From: Rhizomys pruinosus
Taxonomy: Eukaryota > Chordata > Mammalia > Rodentia > Spalacidae
NCBI GenBank assembly: GCA_009823505.1
Contig: VZQC01013997.1
Span: forward strand, 2,066,277 to 2,130,276
DNA: 64,000 bases
Direction: 5' to 3'
Position numbers and translations under genes: made by a program. Under the pieces are notes generated by a model that was not told where the DNA came from, searched no databases, and saw only the letters and a list, made by a program, of their open reading frames with translations. Of the stretch, positions 43,627 to 54,103 are shown in pieces (within the stretch, counting starts at the first letter, position 1; each line of letters opens with the position of its first letter).

Positions 43627-43793
43627 TTTTGTTTTGTTTTGTTTTGTTTTCTGTCTTTTTGAGACAGGGTCTCCCTGTAGCCCCAGCTGTCCTGGAACTC
43701 ACTCTATAGACCAGGCTGGCCTTGAACTCACAGAGATCCTCCTGCCTCTGCCTCCCAAGTGCTAGGATTAAAGGCATGCACCACCACATGAAG
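43627..43793 (-). repeat. B1 SINE
   Basis: Full reverse B1 with a GTTTT-repeat tail; ccatgaa and catgaag flank it. Confidence 0.93.
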
Positions 43794-44132
43794 TTCTTAA
43801 ACAGCACAGCGCAGTCATTGGCTAGCACATGACACCTATGTTTCCAAGTATTTTCAACCCTGAGTCAAACTCTTTTGGTAGCAGAACACTGAGGGACATG
43901 GCACTCCATCCCCTTCATTACAATTCACCCAGCTTGTTACTGTGCTCGAAGTCCTGGGATCCAAGCACACCAAGTCGGCAGGCTGTGGGCAGTATGTCAC
44001 ATGAAGCCACCCCCGAACCCCTCTCCTAGCCTCCTTAGATGGTGTCTCAGGCAGTACACTCTGACATCACCCCCTCCACTTCCCAGACAACACTGGGTCA
44101 GTCCATTGCTGCTACAACATGGGGTTCTTCAG

Positions 44133-44258
44133 TGTTTGAGTCTTTGGGGAATACAGGGGATCTGATGCCCTCTTCTGACCTCCATGGCACTGTGCAACAC
44201 AGGCACACTTACCTGCAGGCAGGCAACACACTCACGCACATAAAACAAAAATAAACGG
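44133..44258 (+). repeat. B2 SINE 3' half
   Basis: gatctgatgccctcttctga, cctgcaggcaggcaacacac, and an AAAT tail; the head is absent. Confidence 0.8.
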
Positions 44259-45010
44259 TCTTTGGTTTTGCTGAGAAAGCCATATAAACCAGAAAATGCA
44301 AGATATTCTTTGACCTTCTCTGGCTGACTCAATGGCTTCCTTATTGGTTTTAGTCAAAGAGCCAAGAACTGGTTATTTGGGGAAATTTTTTCCTATTATT
44401 TTTCTTGCTATGCAGCCCTGGCTGACTTGGTCCTTTGTTCCTTAAACTTAATATTATTGGTGTAATTATGTATTCTTGTCCGTGTGTGTGTATCTTTGTA
44501 TGTGTGTATGTGTGTGTATACACAGATGCACATGCACACCTGTACGATGGAATACGTGAAGAGCTCAGAGAACATCTTTAGGGAGTTAGTTCTCTCCTTC
44601 TGTCATGGGTTCTAGGGATCAAACCAGCATCTTCAGGCTCTAACTGACAGAGCCATCTTGCTGGTTCCCGTGAGGATCCTGATCCTAATGTGCTCAGTGC
44701 TTTCGTACGACACTGAACTTTCAGAACCACAGACACCTGTGTCTCTTAGGCCCTGGGAGAGTGTGAACTCCAAGCACAACCCCTTATGGCCTTGCTACTT
44801 CCTGTGAGCCCACTCTGGCACCAGATCTTCAGCCTCACCCCAATTCCCGCCCTCACTCTCAGTCCAGAGCCCAGGTCCGACTTGCTTCTCCTCTGCCCCA
44901 CATCCCCTCATTGACAGGAAGAAATCCTTTACTGTGAACAAATCCCAAACTAGCGAAAAATCAGAAACTGTGAGTGGAAAACAGGTGTGAACTTTCATTC
45001 CAAATCCTGT

Positions 45011-45360
45011 CACAGTGGTCCTCCCCACCGCAGTCCCCACCTCCTGTCACACACTGGTCCTCCCCACCGCAGCCCCCACCTCCTGTCACACACTGGTCCA
45101 CCCCACCGCAGCCCTCTCCTCCTGTCACACACTGGCCCTCCCCACCACAGTCCCCACCTCCTGTCACACACTGGCCCTCCCCACCGCAGCCCCCACCTCC
45201 TGTCACACTGGTCCTCCCCACCACAGCCCCCACCTCCTGTCACACACTGGTCCTCCCCACCGCAGCCCCCCACCTCCTGTCACACACTGGTCCTCCCCAC
45301 CGCAGCCCCCACCTCCCATCACACACTGGTCCTCCCCACCACAGCCCCCACCTCCCGACA
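45011..45360. repeat. 39-bp minisatellite, about 9 copies
   Basis: Unit tggtcctccccaccgcagcc plus cccacctcctgtcacacac, with single-base variants and one unit shortened by two bases. It lies about 90 bp from the exon E donor. A unit length divisible by three leaves long low-complexity frames on both strands. Confidence 0.97.
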
Positions 45361-45452
45361 GCTTTCAAATCTCCTCCTCGTGGACCTCTGCTCTTAGAGG
45401 TTCCTGAGAATCAGCTCCCATGGATACCCAACAAGGCCACTGTCACCGCTAC

Positions 45453-45638
45453 CTGTAATAGGTCAGAACTTCCAGATCAGCTTTGGTCCCTTCCTTGGCT
45501 TCCTGAGCGAGGTGCCTGATGGCTTTGCCATGGGGTTCCTTGTTGCTGTCGATCCAGTAGAGCCAAACTTCCTCATCGTCAACGTCGTCGGAAATGATGA
45601 CACTCTCCATGGGGTTCTCCACTTGCATGGAGACCAGC
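45453..45638 (-). CDS. Itpr2: Itpr2 exon E: solenoid segment
   Basis: First base G completes residue 199 (AA|G, Lys), then 61 codons (200-260) and AG of residue 261. [20 protein letters not shown] is a variable acidic loop; [20 protein letters not shown] and [20 protein letters not shown] follow, diagnostic for type 2 by recall (type 1 reads WLFWRDSNKE here). The acceptor is gatctcaag and the donor TACAG|gtagcg. Confidence 0.97.
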
Positions 45639-45756
45639 CTTGAGATCAGTGACACAGGCAGAGTCTGTTAGAAGCACACTTGGGGAGGGCGTAAAACCAA
45701 ACTGCAAAGCTCACACAGTAACACAGGGCGAGAGAAGGCTCTGTGCAGCGGCTTAC
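45639..45756 (-). other. Itpr2: Itpr2 intron D-E (118 bp)
   Basis: The shortest intron in the window, with no repeats. Donor AAA|gtaagc, acceptor gatctcaag. Confidence 0.95.
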
Positions 45757-45876
45757 TTTGTCTGAATGAGGATGTCAGCATTTCCCGGACTCAGCATAAA
45801 TTTGCAGATGAGCTCCTGAGTAACAGGGATGGCCGTTGTGTTGGACACACACAGATCAGACAGATAATCCAGAAAT
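45757..45876 (-). CDS. Itpr2: Itpr2 exon D: solenoid segment
   Basis: First base A completes residue 159 (AG|A, Arg), then 39 codons (160-198) and AA of residue 199: [55 protein letters not shown] is invariant in the family. The ORF is shorter than typical scans report, so it was found by its splice borders (acceptor tgccctag, donor gtaagc) and by joining exons C and E in frame. Confidence 0.97.
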
Positions 45877-45930
45877 CTAGGGCACAAAGGAGGACATGCT
45901 CACACACAGCATTCTACTTATTTTTTAAAT

Positions 45931-46072
45931 TTGTTATTTTTTGATACAGGCTTTCCCTGTGGACCCAGTTGGCCAGGAACTCACTCTGTGGACCAGGCTG
46001 ATCTCAATCTCACAGAGATCTGCCTGCCTCTGCCTCCTGAGTTCTGGGATTAAAGGCATGGACCACCATGCC
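45931..46072 (-). repeat. B1 SINE
   Basis: ttttttgatacaggctttcc, tggaccaggctgatctcaat, and gggattaaaggcatggacca. Confidence 0.9.
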
Positions 46073-46090
46073 CAACTACATCCAGCTTTT

Positions 46091-46323
46091 AAAAATATTT
46101 TATTTATTATTTTCATTTCACATGTGTGAGTGTGCCAGCTGCATGGGTGTGAATGCACCTCTGTCCTGCAATGCCCTGTGAGGTCAGAAGAGGGCCTCAG
46201 ATTCCCATGGAACTGCAGTTACAGGTGATTGTTAGCCCCCACGTGGATGCTGGGAACTGAACCTGGGTTCTCTGCAAGAGCAGCCAGTGCTCTGAACGGC
46301 TGAGCCACCTACCTCTCCAGCCC
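46091..46323 (-). repeat. B2 SINE
   Basis: Reverse B2 bracketed by a perfect 15-bp duplication (ctacatccagctttt, 46076-46090 and 46324-46338). Confidence 0.96.
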
Positions 46324-46338
46324 CTACATCCAGCTTTT

Positions 46339-46420
46339 TACCCAGGGTTCCAGGGATGGAACTCGAATCAGCAGGCTTGCACGGCAAGTGCTCTTAACCA
46401 CTTGGCCATCTCACCAGCTG
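46339..46420 (-). repeat. tRNA-SINE head relic
   Basis: ggatggaactcgaatcagca, gtgctcttaaccacttggcc, and atctcaccagct: a reversed B2- or B3-type head. Confidence 0.6.
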
Positions 46421-46984
46421 AAGACAAAGCATTTTAATAAAAGCATCACAACAAAAATACAATTTGGAATTTAATAAAAGAAACTTATTTTGATAGGGAT
46501 TTAATATTCTTTCCATGCAGCATTTTTCTTTGTGTTGATGATCGACTGCCTTGTTAGAAGCAAATTAAACAATTCTTTTTATTCAATATAAGCCTTGTTT
46601 TTAAAAGGCTATGTATGTTTGCTTCTATTTATTTAGTGACATTCGACCATTAGCGTGAGATTTAGAAAACCATTTATCGTCCCTAAAGTAACCATCTACA
46701 GAACCAAATATCAAAATAAAAGCAAATGTACTAAGATGGGATTAAAGTGGACACTTAAACTGAGGCTGCTGGTCATAGGGGGAGGCTGCCTTCTGCCTTT
46801 TACCATTAACTGAGGGAACATTGGAGTACTCTGCGTTCATAGATCCCAGCTGGGGCAGCTTTGTGCTGAAGAAGCTCAGAAGCCTCCCACAGACCCGCAC
46901 CCTCTCCCTAGCTGGAGTGCAGCCACACAGGCCACTAGTTAGGCTTTTATTTTCTCCTTTCTGAAGTGTGGAGGAAAAGCTCAC

Positions 46985-47085
46985 ACAGGCTGAGGAATGC
47001 CACAAGGTCAAGGCTAGCTTGAGCTACACAGTGAGTTCCAGGTTAGCCTGGTCTACTGTTGTAAAAGGGAAAAAAAGATTCACAT
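46985..47085 (+). repeat. B1/B4 relic
   Basis: gctgaggaatgccacaaggt, gagttccaggttagcctggt, and an A-rich end. Confidence 0.55.
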
Positions 47086-47357
47086 TCCAGCATCAAAGAT
47101 AATGATAAATTATTTCGTTTCATTAAAATAAAGTGGACAACAATGCACAAGCAGTTTACCTCATTAGAATGTGTAATATGTAAGTGACATGTACTGTCAG
47201 GAATGTCCAACCTTGGACACTATGACAGGATGCCATGATCTGCCAACATGCTGGGCCACATCTTGGCTATCCTAGGACACATGTAGCCACTGTTGCAGGC
47301 TGGACATGTCTAAAGGCCTATTTGATTATATTTGGGTCTTTCCAGTGACTTCTTTTT

Positions 47358-47412
47358 GCAGCACTGGGGACTGAACCAAGAGCCTCACACGCACTCTACC
47401 CCTAAGCTGCCT
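47358..47412 (-). repeat. ID-type SINE relic
   Basis: agcactggggactgaaccaa, gcactctacccctaagctgc: the reversed ID head. Confidence 0.6.
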
Positions 47413-47425
47413 CCCCAACCATCTT

Positions 47426-47574
47426 TTTTTTTTTTTTTTTTTTTTTTTTGTCTTTTTGAGATAGGATCTCTCTGTAGCTCTGGCTATCCTGGAACTCACT
47501 ATGTAGAGTAGGCTGGCCTCGAACTCACAGAGCTCTGCCTGCCTCTGCCTCCTAGTGCTGCCCCACACCCAGGC
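47426..47574 (-). repeat. B1 SINE
   Basis: Reverse B1 with a run of more than 20 T. Flanked by ccccaaccatctt at 47413-47425 and 47575-47587. Confidence 0.94.
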
Positions 47575-47597
47575 CCCCAACCATCTTCTAAACTCTA

Positions 47598-47808
47598 TTT
47601 TGAGATGGGTCTTACTAAGTCATCCAGATGTCTCTGAACTCACTCTGCAGCCCAAGCAGGCCCTGACTTTGTCGTCTTCAGCCTTTATACATAAGTGAAA
47701 ATCAAGTACGTTTAAGTGTCAGTCTAAGGCTGGGGGGCAGCTCAGGAGTAGAGCGCTTTCCTAGCATACATCAGCCTCAGGTTAGACTCCTCAGTACCAA
47801 ACAAACAA
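47598..47808 (+). repeat. Reverse B1 relic and forward ID SINE
   Basis: A degraded reverse B1 (47598-47695, gagatgggtcttactaagtc, gaactcactctgcagcccaa), then an ID element (47724-47808, gctggggggcagctcaggag, tagagcgctttcctagcata). Confidence 0.65.
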
Positions 47809-47934
47809 GCACATACGTCAATACAGGACTTCAATCACCTATAAAGCAGTCACTATTTAATATACATGCTTATTATAGCAATAAACACATTTCTGTCCAT
47901 GAGAATCAGTGATTTTAAAAAAGTAACTATTTAA

Positions 47935-48169
47935 GGGCTGGAGAGACGGCCTAGCGATTAAGAGCACCGACTGCTCTTGCAGAGGACCCGGGTTCGATCC
48001 CCAGCACCCACATGGTGGCTGAGAACTGTCCGTAACTCCAACTCCAGGAGAACTCCAGTTCCAGGGGAATCCAACACCCTCTTCTGACCTCTGAGACATT
48101 GCACGACACGGGTGCACAAACCTACATGCAGACAGTACATTCATACACGGAAAAAATAAATAATTTTTT
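47935..48169 (+). repeat. B2 SINE, 17-bp-duplication subfamily
   Basis: Perfect 14-bp flanking duplication aagtaactatttaa (47921-47934 and 48170-48183). It ends about 70 bp from the exon C donor, in antisense to the gene. Confidence 0.96.
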
Positions 48170-48253
48170 AAGTAACTATTTAAGCTTCTAAAAATAAAAA
48201 ATAAAATAAACATCTGCCATCCATCCCCACTAGAGCAGAGCAGGCGGTCGGAC

Positions 48254-48426
48254 CTCGGCTCCCGGTTCCTCCTGAGCAAGCTGACGAAGGTCTCTATCTC
48301 TTTCGCTGTGATGTGCTTCTCCAGAAGCTTTCGGTTGTTGTGTAACAATGCTGTGATCGTATCTTCTGCCAAAATATCATAGCCGATCTGGGACTGCATG
48401 ACACAGAAATTCTTAGCGATGTACTC
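48254..48426 (-). CDS. Itpr2: Itpr2 exon C: solenoid segment
   Basis: 57 codons (102-158) plus AG of residue 159: [57 protein letters not shown]. The [14 protein letters not shown] block is a family signature. The acceptor is ccttttctgcag; the donor CCGAG|gtccga is unusually poor at intron positions +3 to +6. Phase 0 from exon B and phase 2 into exon D, confirmed by both neighbours. Confidence 0.97.
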
Positions 48427-48543
48427 CTGCAGAAAAGGAGAGCCATGAGAGGCACTGCCACACAGCCGGCTCCTGGAGGGTTGGCACCACAGGCAAGTGT
48501 GTCACAAGAAAGAGTCACTGAATGTTTGTAAGAAAAGCAAGTC

Positions 48544-48705
48544 AGCCGGGCGTGGTGGCACACACCTTTAATCCTAGCACTCGGGAGTGCTAGAGGCAGG
48601 CGGATCTTTGTGATCTTTGTGAGTTCAAGGCCAGCCTGGTCTACAAAGTGAGTTCGAGAGGGGAGGGGACGGGAGGGGAGGGGAGAGGAGAAAAGAAAAA
48701 GGAAA
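48544..48705 (+). repeat. B1 SINE, 3' truncated, with GA-rich run
   Basis: cagccgggcgtggtggcaca to gtctacaaagtgagttcgag, with small local duplications (gggagtgctagagg; gatctttgt twice), then GGGGA repeats to 48705. Confidence 0.88.
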
Positions 48706-48845
48706 AGTAAATATTTCTTGAATATTTAAGGCGTATACCACAAGATGGAGCACATACCTGGCACCATTTTGGGGACAAGAAAGAACCTATGGCTAGAGAG
48801 GCCAGAGGTCATGGTAGAAAGAGACTCTCCCTACCACGCCCATGC

Positions 48846-49490
48846 TGCTACATGGACATCATATTAAACAACCTCCTAATGACCTATTACTGCTCTACTG
48901 GTAGGTCAGTGCATCTCTCAACGCTCATCAGAGAAACTTTTGGAAGCAGGTGGTGATCAACAGAGACCCACAGCTAGTCAACCTGCAGAGAATAAGACTG
49001 TGGAGTGCTCAGACCAAAATGGGGTGCCTCTGTCACACGCTGTCCCCCAGGGTTCTGGGATCATTGCAGAGGAGGAGCCAGAAAGATTGTGAGAGCCAGA
49101 GGTGGTGGACCACCGCAGGGAACAGCTTCCCAGACACAACAGGGCAGCTGCACATCCGCACTCACAACGCTGGTGACAGCAAACACAAGCCCTGAGTAGG
49201 CTCAAGCCAGAAAAAGTCCCAGGATGGATTAGGGAAGCTGGCACCACGTCCCTGGCTGAGGACAAGTGATTGGCAAGTGACAGCTGAGGGGAGATGGCTT
49301 GTGGCCATGTAGGCCTACCTCGAGCAGGTGGATGGCCCCGCAGCCAACAGTATTTGGGCAGCACAAATTGAACTTAGTGGTGGGGGAGGGGGGCAAAGAT
49401 GGGTGGTAGAGGAGTCGGGGGAGGGACAAATATGATCGAAATACAATGTATGGAATTCCGAAAGAATTAATAAAATTGTTTAAAGAGAGA
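48846..49490 (+). repeat. L1 3' UTR fragment
   Basis: Matches rodent L1 (Lx-like) 3' untranslated organisation: ctggtaggtcagtgcatctc, aacagagacccacagctagt, ggatggccccgcagccaaca, then atatgatcgaaatacaatgt and tggaattccgaaagaattaa at the 3' end. No ORF2 is attached. Confidence 0.7.
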
Positions 49491-49544
49491 GCAATTGAGG
49501 AAGAAAGAGAAAAGGAGCAACAGTCATGTCATTTAACTTTAACA

Positions 49545-49640
49545 GAGGGCTGAGAGCGGAGCTCAGAGGTTCAGAGAGCACTGGCCGCACGTGTGAGCAA
49601 GCCTCTGCCTTCCAGCCCCAGCACCACAACCAACTCATTA
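49545..49640 (+). repeat. tRNA-SINE relic
   Basis: gagggctgagagcggagctc, ttcagagagcactggccgca, then ccagccccagcaccac. Confidence 0.55.
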
Positions 49641-49675
49641 ATTAATCAAAAGTTATGCCACTAGACATGTTTTTA

Positions 49676-50031
49676 GATATTTTATTTATTATTATTTTAT
49701 GTGTATGAGTTTACTACCTCCATGTAGGTACTTCTGTGTCATGCAATACCAGCAGAGGTCAGAAGAGGGCACTGGATCTCCTGGAACTGGAGTTACAGTC
49801 AGTTGTTAGCTGCCATGTGGGTGCTGGGAACTGAACCCAGGTCCTCTGCCAGAACAGCCGATACACCAAACCACTGGCCCGTCTCCCCAGCCCAGCTGGC
49901 CTGGAGCTCACTATGTAAACCAGGCTGGCCTTGAACTCATTCTGTAGACCAGGCTGGCCTTGAACTCACAGAGATCCACCTGCCTCCACCACCCGAGTCC
50001 TGGGATTAAAGGCTTGAGCCACCACGCCTAG
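49676..50031 (-). repeat. Composite SINE: B1 (5') fused to B2 (3')
   Basis: Read leftwards: B1 (50031-49895, agctaggcgtggtggctcaa) whose right end ccaggccagct passes without an A-tail into a B2 head gggctggggagacggg (to 49676). The pair is bracketed by one 15-bp direct repeat with two mismatches (49661-49675 ctagacatgttttta; 50032-50046 ctagatatgctttta). The B1 also contains a duplicated gccagcctggt segment. Confidence 0.82.
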
Positions 50032-50333
50032 CTAGATATGCTTTTAATATGATTAGTTACACTCTTGTAAGTAGGAAAACCAAAAATGTGTCTAAAACAA
50101 GTTTCTATGCCACAGTAACTTAGAATCTCAACAGCCTACAAGTTGCCCTCCTCTTTCAAGACATCATAACTATCACTTTTGAAAAAAATTATTTAAAAAG
50201 CAAATGACTGCCTAATGCCTCAGACCCAAGCTGCAAGATTGAAGATCCTATGTAGATTCGGGTTGATGTTTTTTGTCTCAGACTTATACTAGAATGACCG
50301 ACCAATAAGAACTTCTCTTACAAATAATGTCCA

Positions 50334-50620
50334 GGGCTGGAGATATGGCTCAACCATTAAGAGTGCTGACTGCTCCTGCAGAGGACCTGGGTTTGATTCT
50401 CAGAACGCACATAATGGCTAACAACCACCCATAACTCCAATTACAGGGGATCTGACACCTTCTTCTGAACCCCAAGGGCACTGCATGACACAGACACACA
50501 TGACATATGCAGGCAATATACATTCATACACATGAAATAAATTTTCCAGGTGTGGTGGCACATGCCTTTAATCCCAGAACTCAGGAGGCAGAGGCAGGTG
50601 GATCTCTGTGAGTTCAGGAA
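50334..50620 (+). repeat. B2 SINE followed by 3'-truncated B1
   Basis: B2 (50334-50545, gggctggagatatggctcaa to cacatgaaataaa), then B1 (50546-50620, ccaggtgtggtggcacatgc) ending abruptly at gtgagttcag. Confidence 0.9.
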
Positions 50621-50722
50621 GGAGTTGAGCAAGGAAATATGATCCTTTTACCTGTGGGTAAGTGAAATTAGACGGGGAGAAACATGGCAGCTCAGTTGAG
50701 AGCAGAATAGTTACATCTGAGC

Positions 50723-50891
50723 AGGGAGGGAGGGAGGGAGGGAGGGAGGAAGGAAGGAAGGAAGGAAGGAAGGAAGGAAGGAAGGAAGGAAGGAAGGAAG
50801 GAAGGGAGGGAGGGAGGGAGGGAAGGAAGGAAGGAAGGAAGGAAGGAAGGAAGGAAGGAAGGAAGGAAGGAAGGAAGGAAGGAAGGAAGGG
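50723..50891. repeat. GGAA / GGGA microsatellite
   Basis: GGGA units, then two long GGAA arrays (about 50746-50804 and 50821-50890) split by a GGGA block. GGAA is also the core of ETS-factor sites. Confidence 0.97.
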
Positions 50892-51816
50892 GGAAGGAAG
50901 GGTGGAAGCAGGGTGGAAGGAAAGCAGCAGAGGAACAGGAACTGAGAGCGACTCACTCCAACCTGAAGAAGCTCCACGTGCCAATGCCTGCAGCGGACCC
51001 AGCTCTGTAACAGAAGGTGATACAGCTAGAGAGCAGGAAGTCAGACAAGGCAAGAGAGCTTGGAAAGACAGGTCAAGATTCCTTGGGAGTTATGATAAAA
51101 GGCCAAAATTTTTCCTCTAGGAGCAAGAGCAAGCCACTGGGAGTTTAAGTCATGAATCGTTTCATCTCTCTATGCATCACATCAACTCTCCTATGACCCA
51201 GACCACAACTACTCGTTTTTTTACAAGCTGTGGATGAGCAACGTGTTGATGTAAACATAGAACTAGGGAATGGAACACTCTCTGCTATCAAATGTTTTCC
51301 ACTTCCAGGGACTGCGCCTCTGCTTCCAGGATGAGAGGATGTATTGATTAGGAAGTGCTTCAGCTCAGGTGAAATTTCCTGGAACGCATCTATTCCCCGC
51401 GAGTGACATTGGCTACACGAATCTAATTACATTCTAGGCAGCATTTCTGTGGCCTTGCAAAATGATGGCTCCATCGCTGGGCAGCTAATTAACTAAAGTA
51501 AATGTCTTCTGTAGTATATCATTTTAAAGATATATATTGATTTGTATACTTTTGTGACTATTATGGTCATATTCTTGCATAAGGCAAACTTCCAAGATGC
51601 TGATAAATAATTAAATGAAATTAGAGGTGTTATCAAATTATAAAAATAAATAATAAGCCCAAACTCAGTATTAAAGACCTGGGTTAGCACTAAATTAGTT
51701 ACCAGTACCATAAAATAGAGGTAGGGATGAAGGAAAATTAGGTAATTAATGCAAAAAAAAGGTAGGAAGTTTTTCTGTCTACACTTAAAATTTGATTTAA
51801 AAAATAAAATGTTTCA

Positions 51817-51980
51817 GGAGATGGAGAAATGGCTCAGAAGTTAAGATCACTGGCTGCTCTCGCAGAAGACCCAGGTTCAGTTCCCAGCACTGACATGGCC
51901 AATAACAACTGTCTATAACTCAAGTTCCAAGGGACCCAGCACCCTCTTCTGAACTCCACGGGCACTGCACGACACATCAA
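51817..51980 (+). repeat. B2 SINE, 3' truncated
   Basis: gatggagaaatggctcagaa, gacccaggttcagttcccag, and caccctcttctgaactccac. Confidence 0.85.
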
Positions 51981-52020
51981 GAGTCTATGCATGAGGGCCC
52001 TGGGGCAATCTCTACAGACC

Positions 52021-52172
52021 TGTTGTTTGTTTATTGTTTCGTTTTGCTTTTTGAGACAGGTTCGCCCTGTATGTAGCCCCAGCTGACCCGGAACTCACTA
52101 TGTAGACCAGGTTGACCTTGAACTCAAAGAGATCCACCTGTCTCTGCTTTCCAAGTGCCTGGGTAAAGGAGT
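52021..52172 (-). repeat. B1 SINE
   Basis: Reverse B1 with a T-rich tail, tttttgagacaggttcgccc, and tgtagaccaggttgaccttg. Confidence 0.88.
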
Positions 52173-52654
52173 AAGTGATCTCATCTGACCAATTAGGCTT
52201 TTTTTTCCCCTTAGTTTCCTCTATAATCCAACATTGCCTGCCCGTATGGGGTGGTATCCTGTCCGGCACAGTACAGGGCAGTGCCCCCATCCTCAAACAT
52301 ACATTTTCAGACACCCAGGGGATGCCTGAAATGGTTTAACATAGTCTTTCCAGATCTTTCTTAACCTTGAATCAGGTCCTGTATATCCATACTTATAAGA
52401 AAGTTTCATTTGTAAATTAGGCTCTGTGAGAGGTTAACAGCAATGAAAAAATATAAAAATACATACAACAGAACACTGATAACAGGACACTGTAATAACA
52501 CTTATTTAAAGTGCTAGTTTAGGTATTGTGTGGCTAGGTTAGTACAGGATTCTTTCTGGAACTGTTTATTTCTACAATTTTCCACTTAATATTTTTGGAC
52601 CAAGCCTGACTCTAGGTAACTGAAACAGCAGAAAATGAAACTGGGCCTAGGAAG

Positions 52655-53000
52655 GCATTACAACGTAGACGTGAAGTGTCACCACAGTTCCTGGCATCTG
52701 AGCTCTAGCCTCTAGCTGGTCCTGTTTGGGGGGATGTGGAACGTTTGAGCAGGGAAGCCCATATGGAAAGAGTGGATCTTTGGAGACAGACTTGAGGTTC
52801 ACAGCTGAGCCTTACTTCCTGCCCTTTCTGTTTCCTCTACTGAGGTGTGAGCAGGCAGCAGCCTCAAATTCCCACCACACAGAGCCCCGCCCTGTGCCTC
52901 CCAGGCCATCACCATCTGTACTCTCAAACAGCCAAAATAAACCTTTTTCCCCTCCGGTTGCTTCTATCAGGTATTCAATCACAGAGACAAGAAAGTAACT
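52655..53000 (+). repeat. MER-like interspersed repeat
   Basis: acttcctgccctttctgttt, gtactctcaaacagccaaaa, taaacctttttcccctccgg, tatcaggtattcaatcacag, then a gaaagtaactggcac end. Same layout as 55375-55692. Confidence 0.5.
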
Positions 53001-53536
53001 GGCACCCCCTTCCCCTCTGGGGTGACCACTGAGTTCTCCAGAGTACAGAAGAGACCTGGTGGGGGGTAACCACCACGTGGCCTCCCACACCACATGGCTA
53101 CACAGTCATGGGGCTTCCTCTACCACAGGACCTCTAGCTCTCAATGCATGGATGCCTGAAGGTCTGTCTCTGAAACATTCCTGGCCTGGTCCCAGCGAAA
53201 TGCGACTGCCACCGTCTGAATTAAAGGAATGCAGTGGAGCTGGAAAGTAGGACTCCAATGTCAGCGCTTTGCTACCAGAGAAGATGAAATTAGAAAGTGT
53301 TTAGGGATTTGTATACATCCCTCTTGCTCCTATTTCTTGCCATTTTATTTATCTGTTTCACAGATTCTTTTCAGATCTTTCTTAATCTTGAAACAGAATT
53401 ACAAAGCCCACATATTTAGCATGTTCTTTTCTGAAAAAAAAAAAAAATGTTTTCTTGCCAAAATACTTTCAGGCTACCAAAAGGAAACTAACTGTATGGT
53501 GACTCAGAGCCTGGGTTTGTATACTGGATCCATTTT

Positions 53537-53694
53537 TCAAAATTTATTACTTTTTATTTTTTTGTGCATGATGGAGGTCAGAAAAGGGCATCGGATCCCC
53601 TGGAATTGGAATTCCAACAGTTGTGAGCTGCCATGTGGGTCCTGGGAACCAAACCCAGATCCTGTGGAACGGCAGCCAGTGTTCAGCAGCCCCT
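53537..53694 (-). repeat. B2 SINE, partial
   Basis: gatggaggtcagaaaagggc, gagctgccatgtgggtcctg, and tgtggaacggcagccagtgt. Confidence 0.85.
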
Positions 53695-53696
53695 AC

Positions 53697-53843
53697 GTTT
53701 TTCTTTTTTCTTTTTTTTGAAACAGGGTCTCCCTGCAGCTTCAGCTGTCCTGGAACTCACTTTGTAGACCAGGCTGGCCTTGAACTCACAGAGATCCACT
53801 TGCCTCTGCTGGGATTAAAGGCCTGCACCACCACACCCAACCC
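53697..53843 (-). repeat. B1 SINE with short deletion
   Basis: ttttgaaacagggtctccct, gtagaccaggctggccttga, and tctgctgggattaaaggcct. Confidence 0.9.
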
Positions 53844-53872
53844 TAGATCTAGTCTCTTAAAACTGCAACTTG

Positions 53873-54085
53873 CGGGAGCTGGAGAGATAGCCTAGCAGTT
53901 AAGAGTGCCGACTGCTCTTGCAGAGGACTGGGGTTTGATCCCCAGCACCCACATGGCGGCTGAAAACTGTCTTTGACTACAGTTCCAGGGGAATCCAACT
54001 CCCTCTTCTGACCTCCTACATGCAGACAATACATTCATACACATATGAAAATAAATTTAAAAAATTAAAAAAAAATTTTTTTTAA
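53873..54085 (+). repeat. B2 SINE
   Basis: Flanked by taaaactgcaacttg at 53858-53872 and 54086-54100. About 30 bp are missing after cttctgacctcc. Confidence 0.95.
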
Positions 54086-54103
54086 TAAAACTGCAACTTG
54101 GGA

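Larger units (their letters stand above)
43039..45452 (-). other. Itpr2: Itpr2 intron E-F
   Basis: 2.4 kb. A cluster of nested reverse SINEs lies next to exon F and a 39-bp minisatellite next to exon E. 43796-44132 and 44680-45005 show nothing recognised. Weak reverse B1 and tRNA-SINE relics lie at 44380-44430 and 44590-44670, with TG-rich sequence between. Confidence 0.92.
45877..48253 (-). other. Itpr2: Itpr2 intron C-D
   Basis: 2.4 kb. SINEs are listed separately. 46420-46980 and 47090-47360 are AT-rich or unique with no coding signal. Confidence 0.93.

Noticed and set aside
44961..45519. Frames of up to 181 codons on both strands next to exon E
   Set aside because: 39-bp repeat artefacts; the plus-strand frame also runs antisense through exon E.
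50568..51120. 152-161-codon frames across the GGAA tract
   Set aside because: Microsatellite translation.
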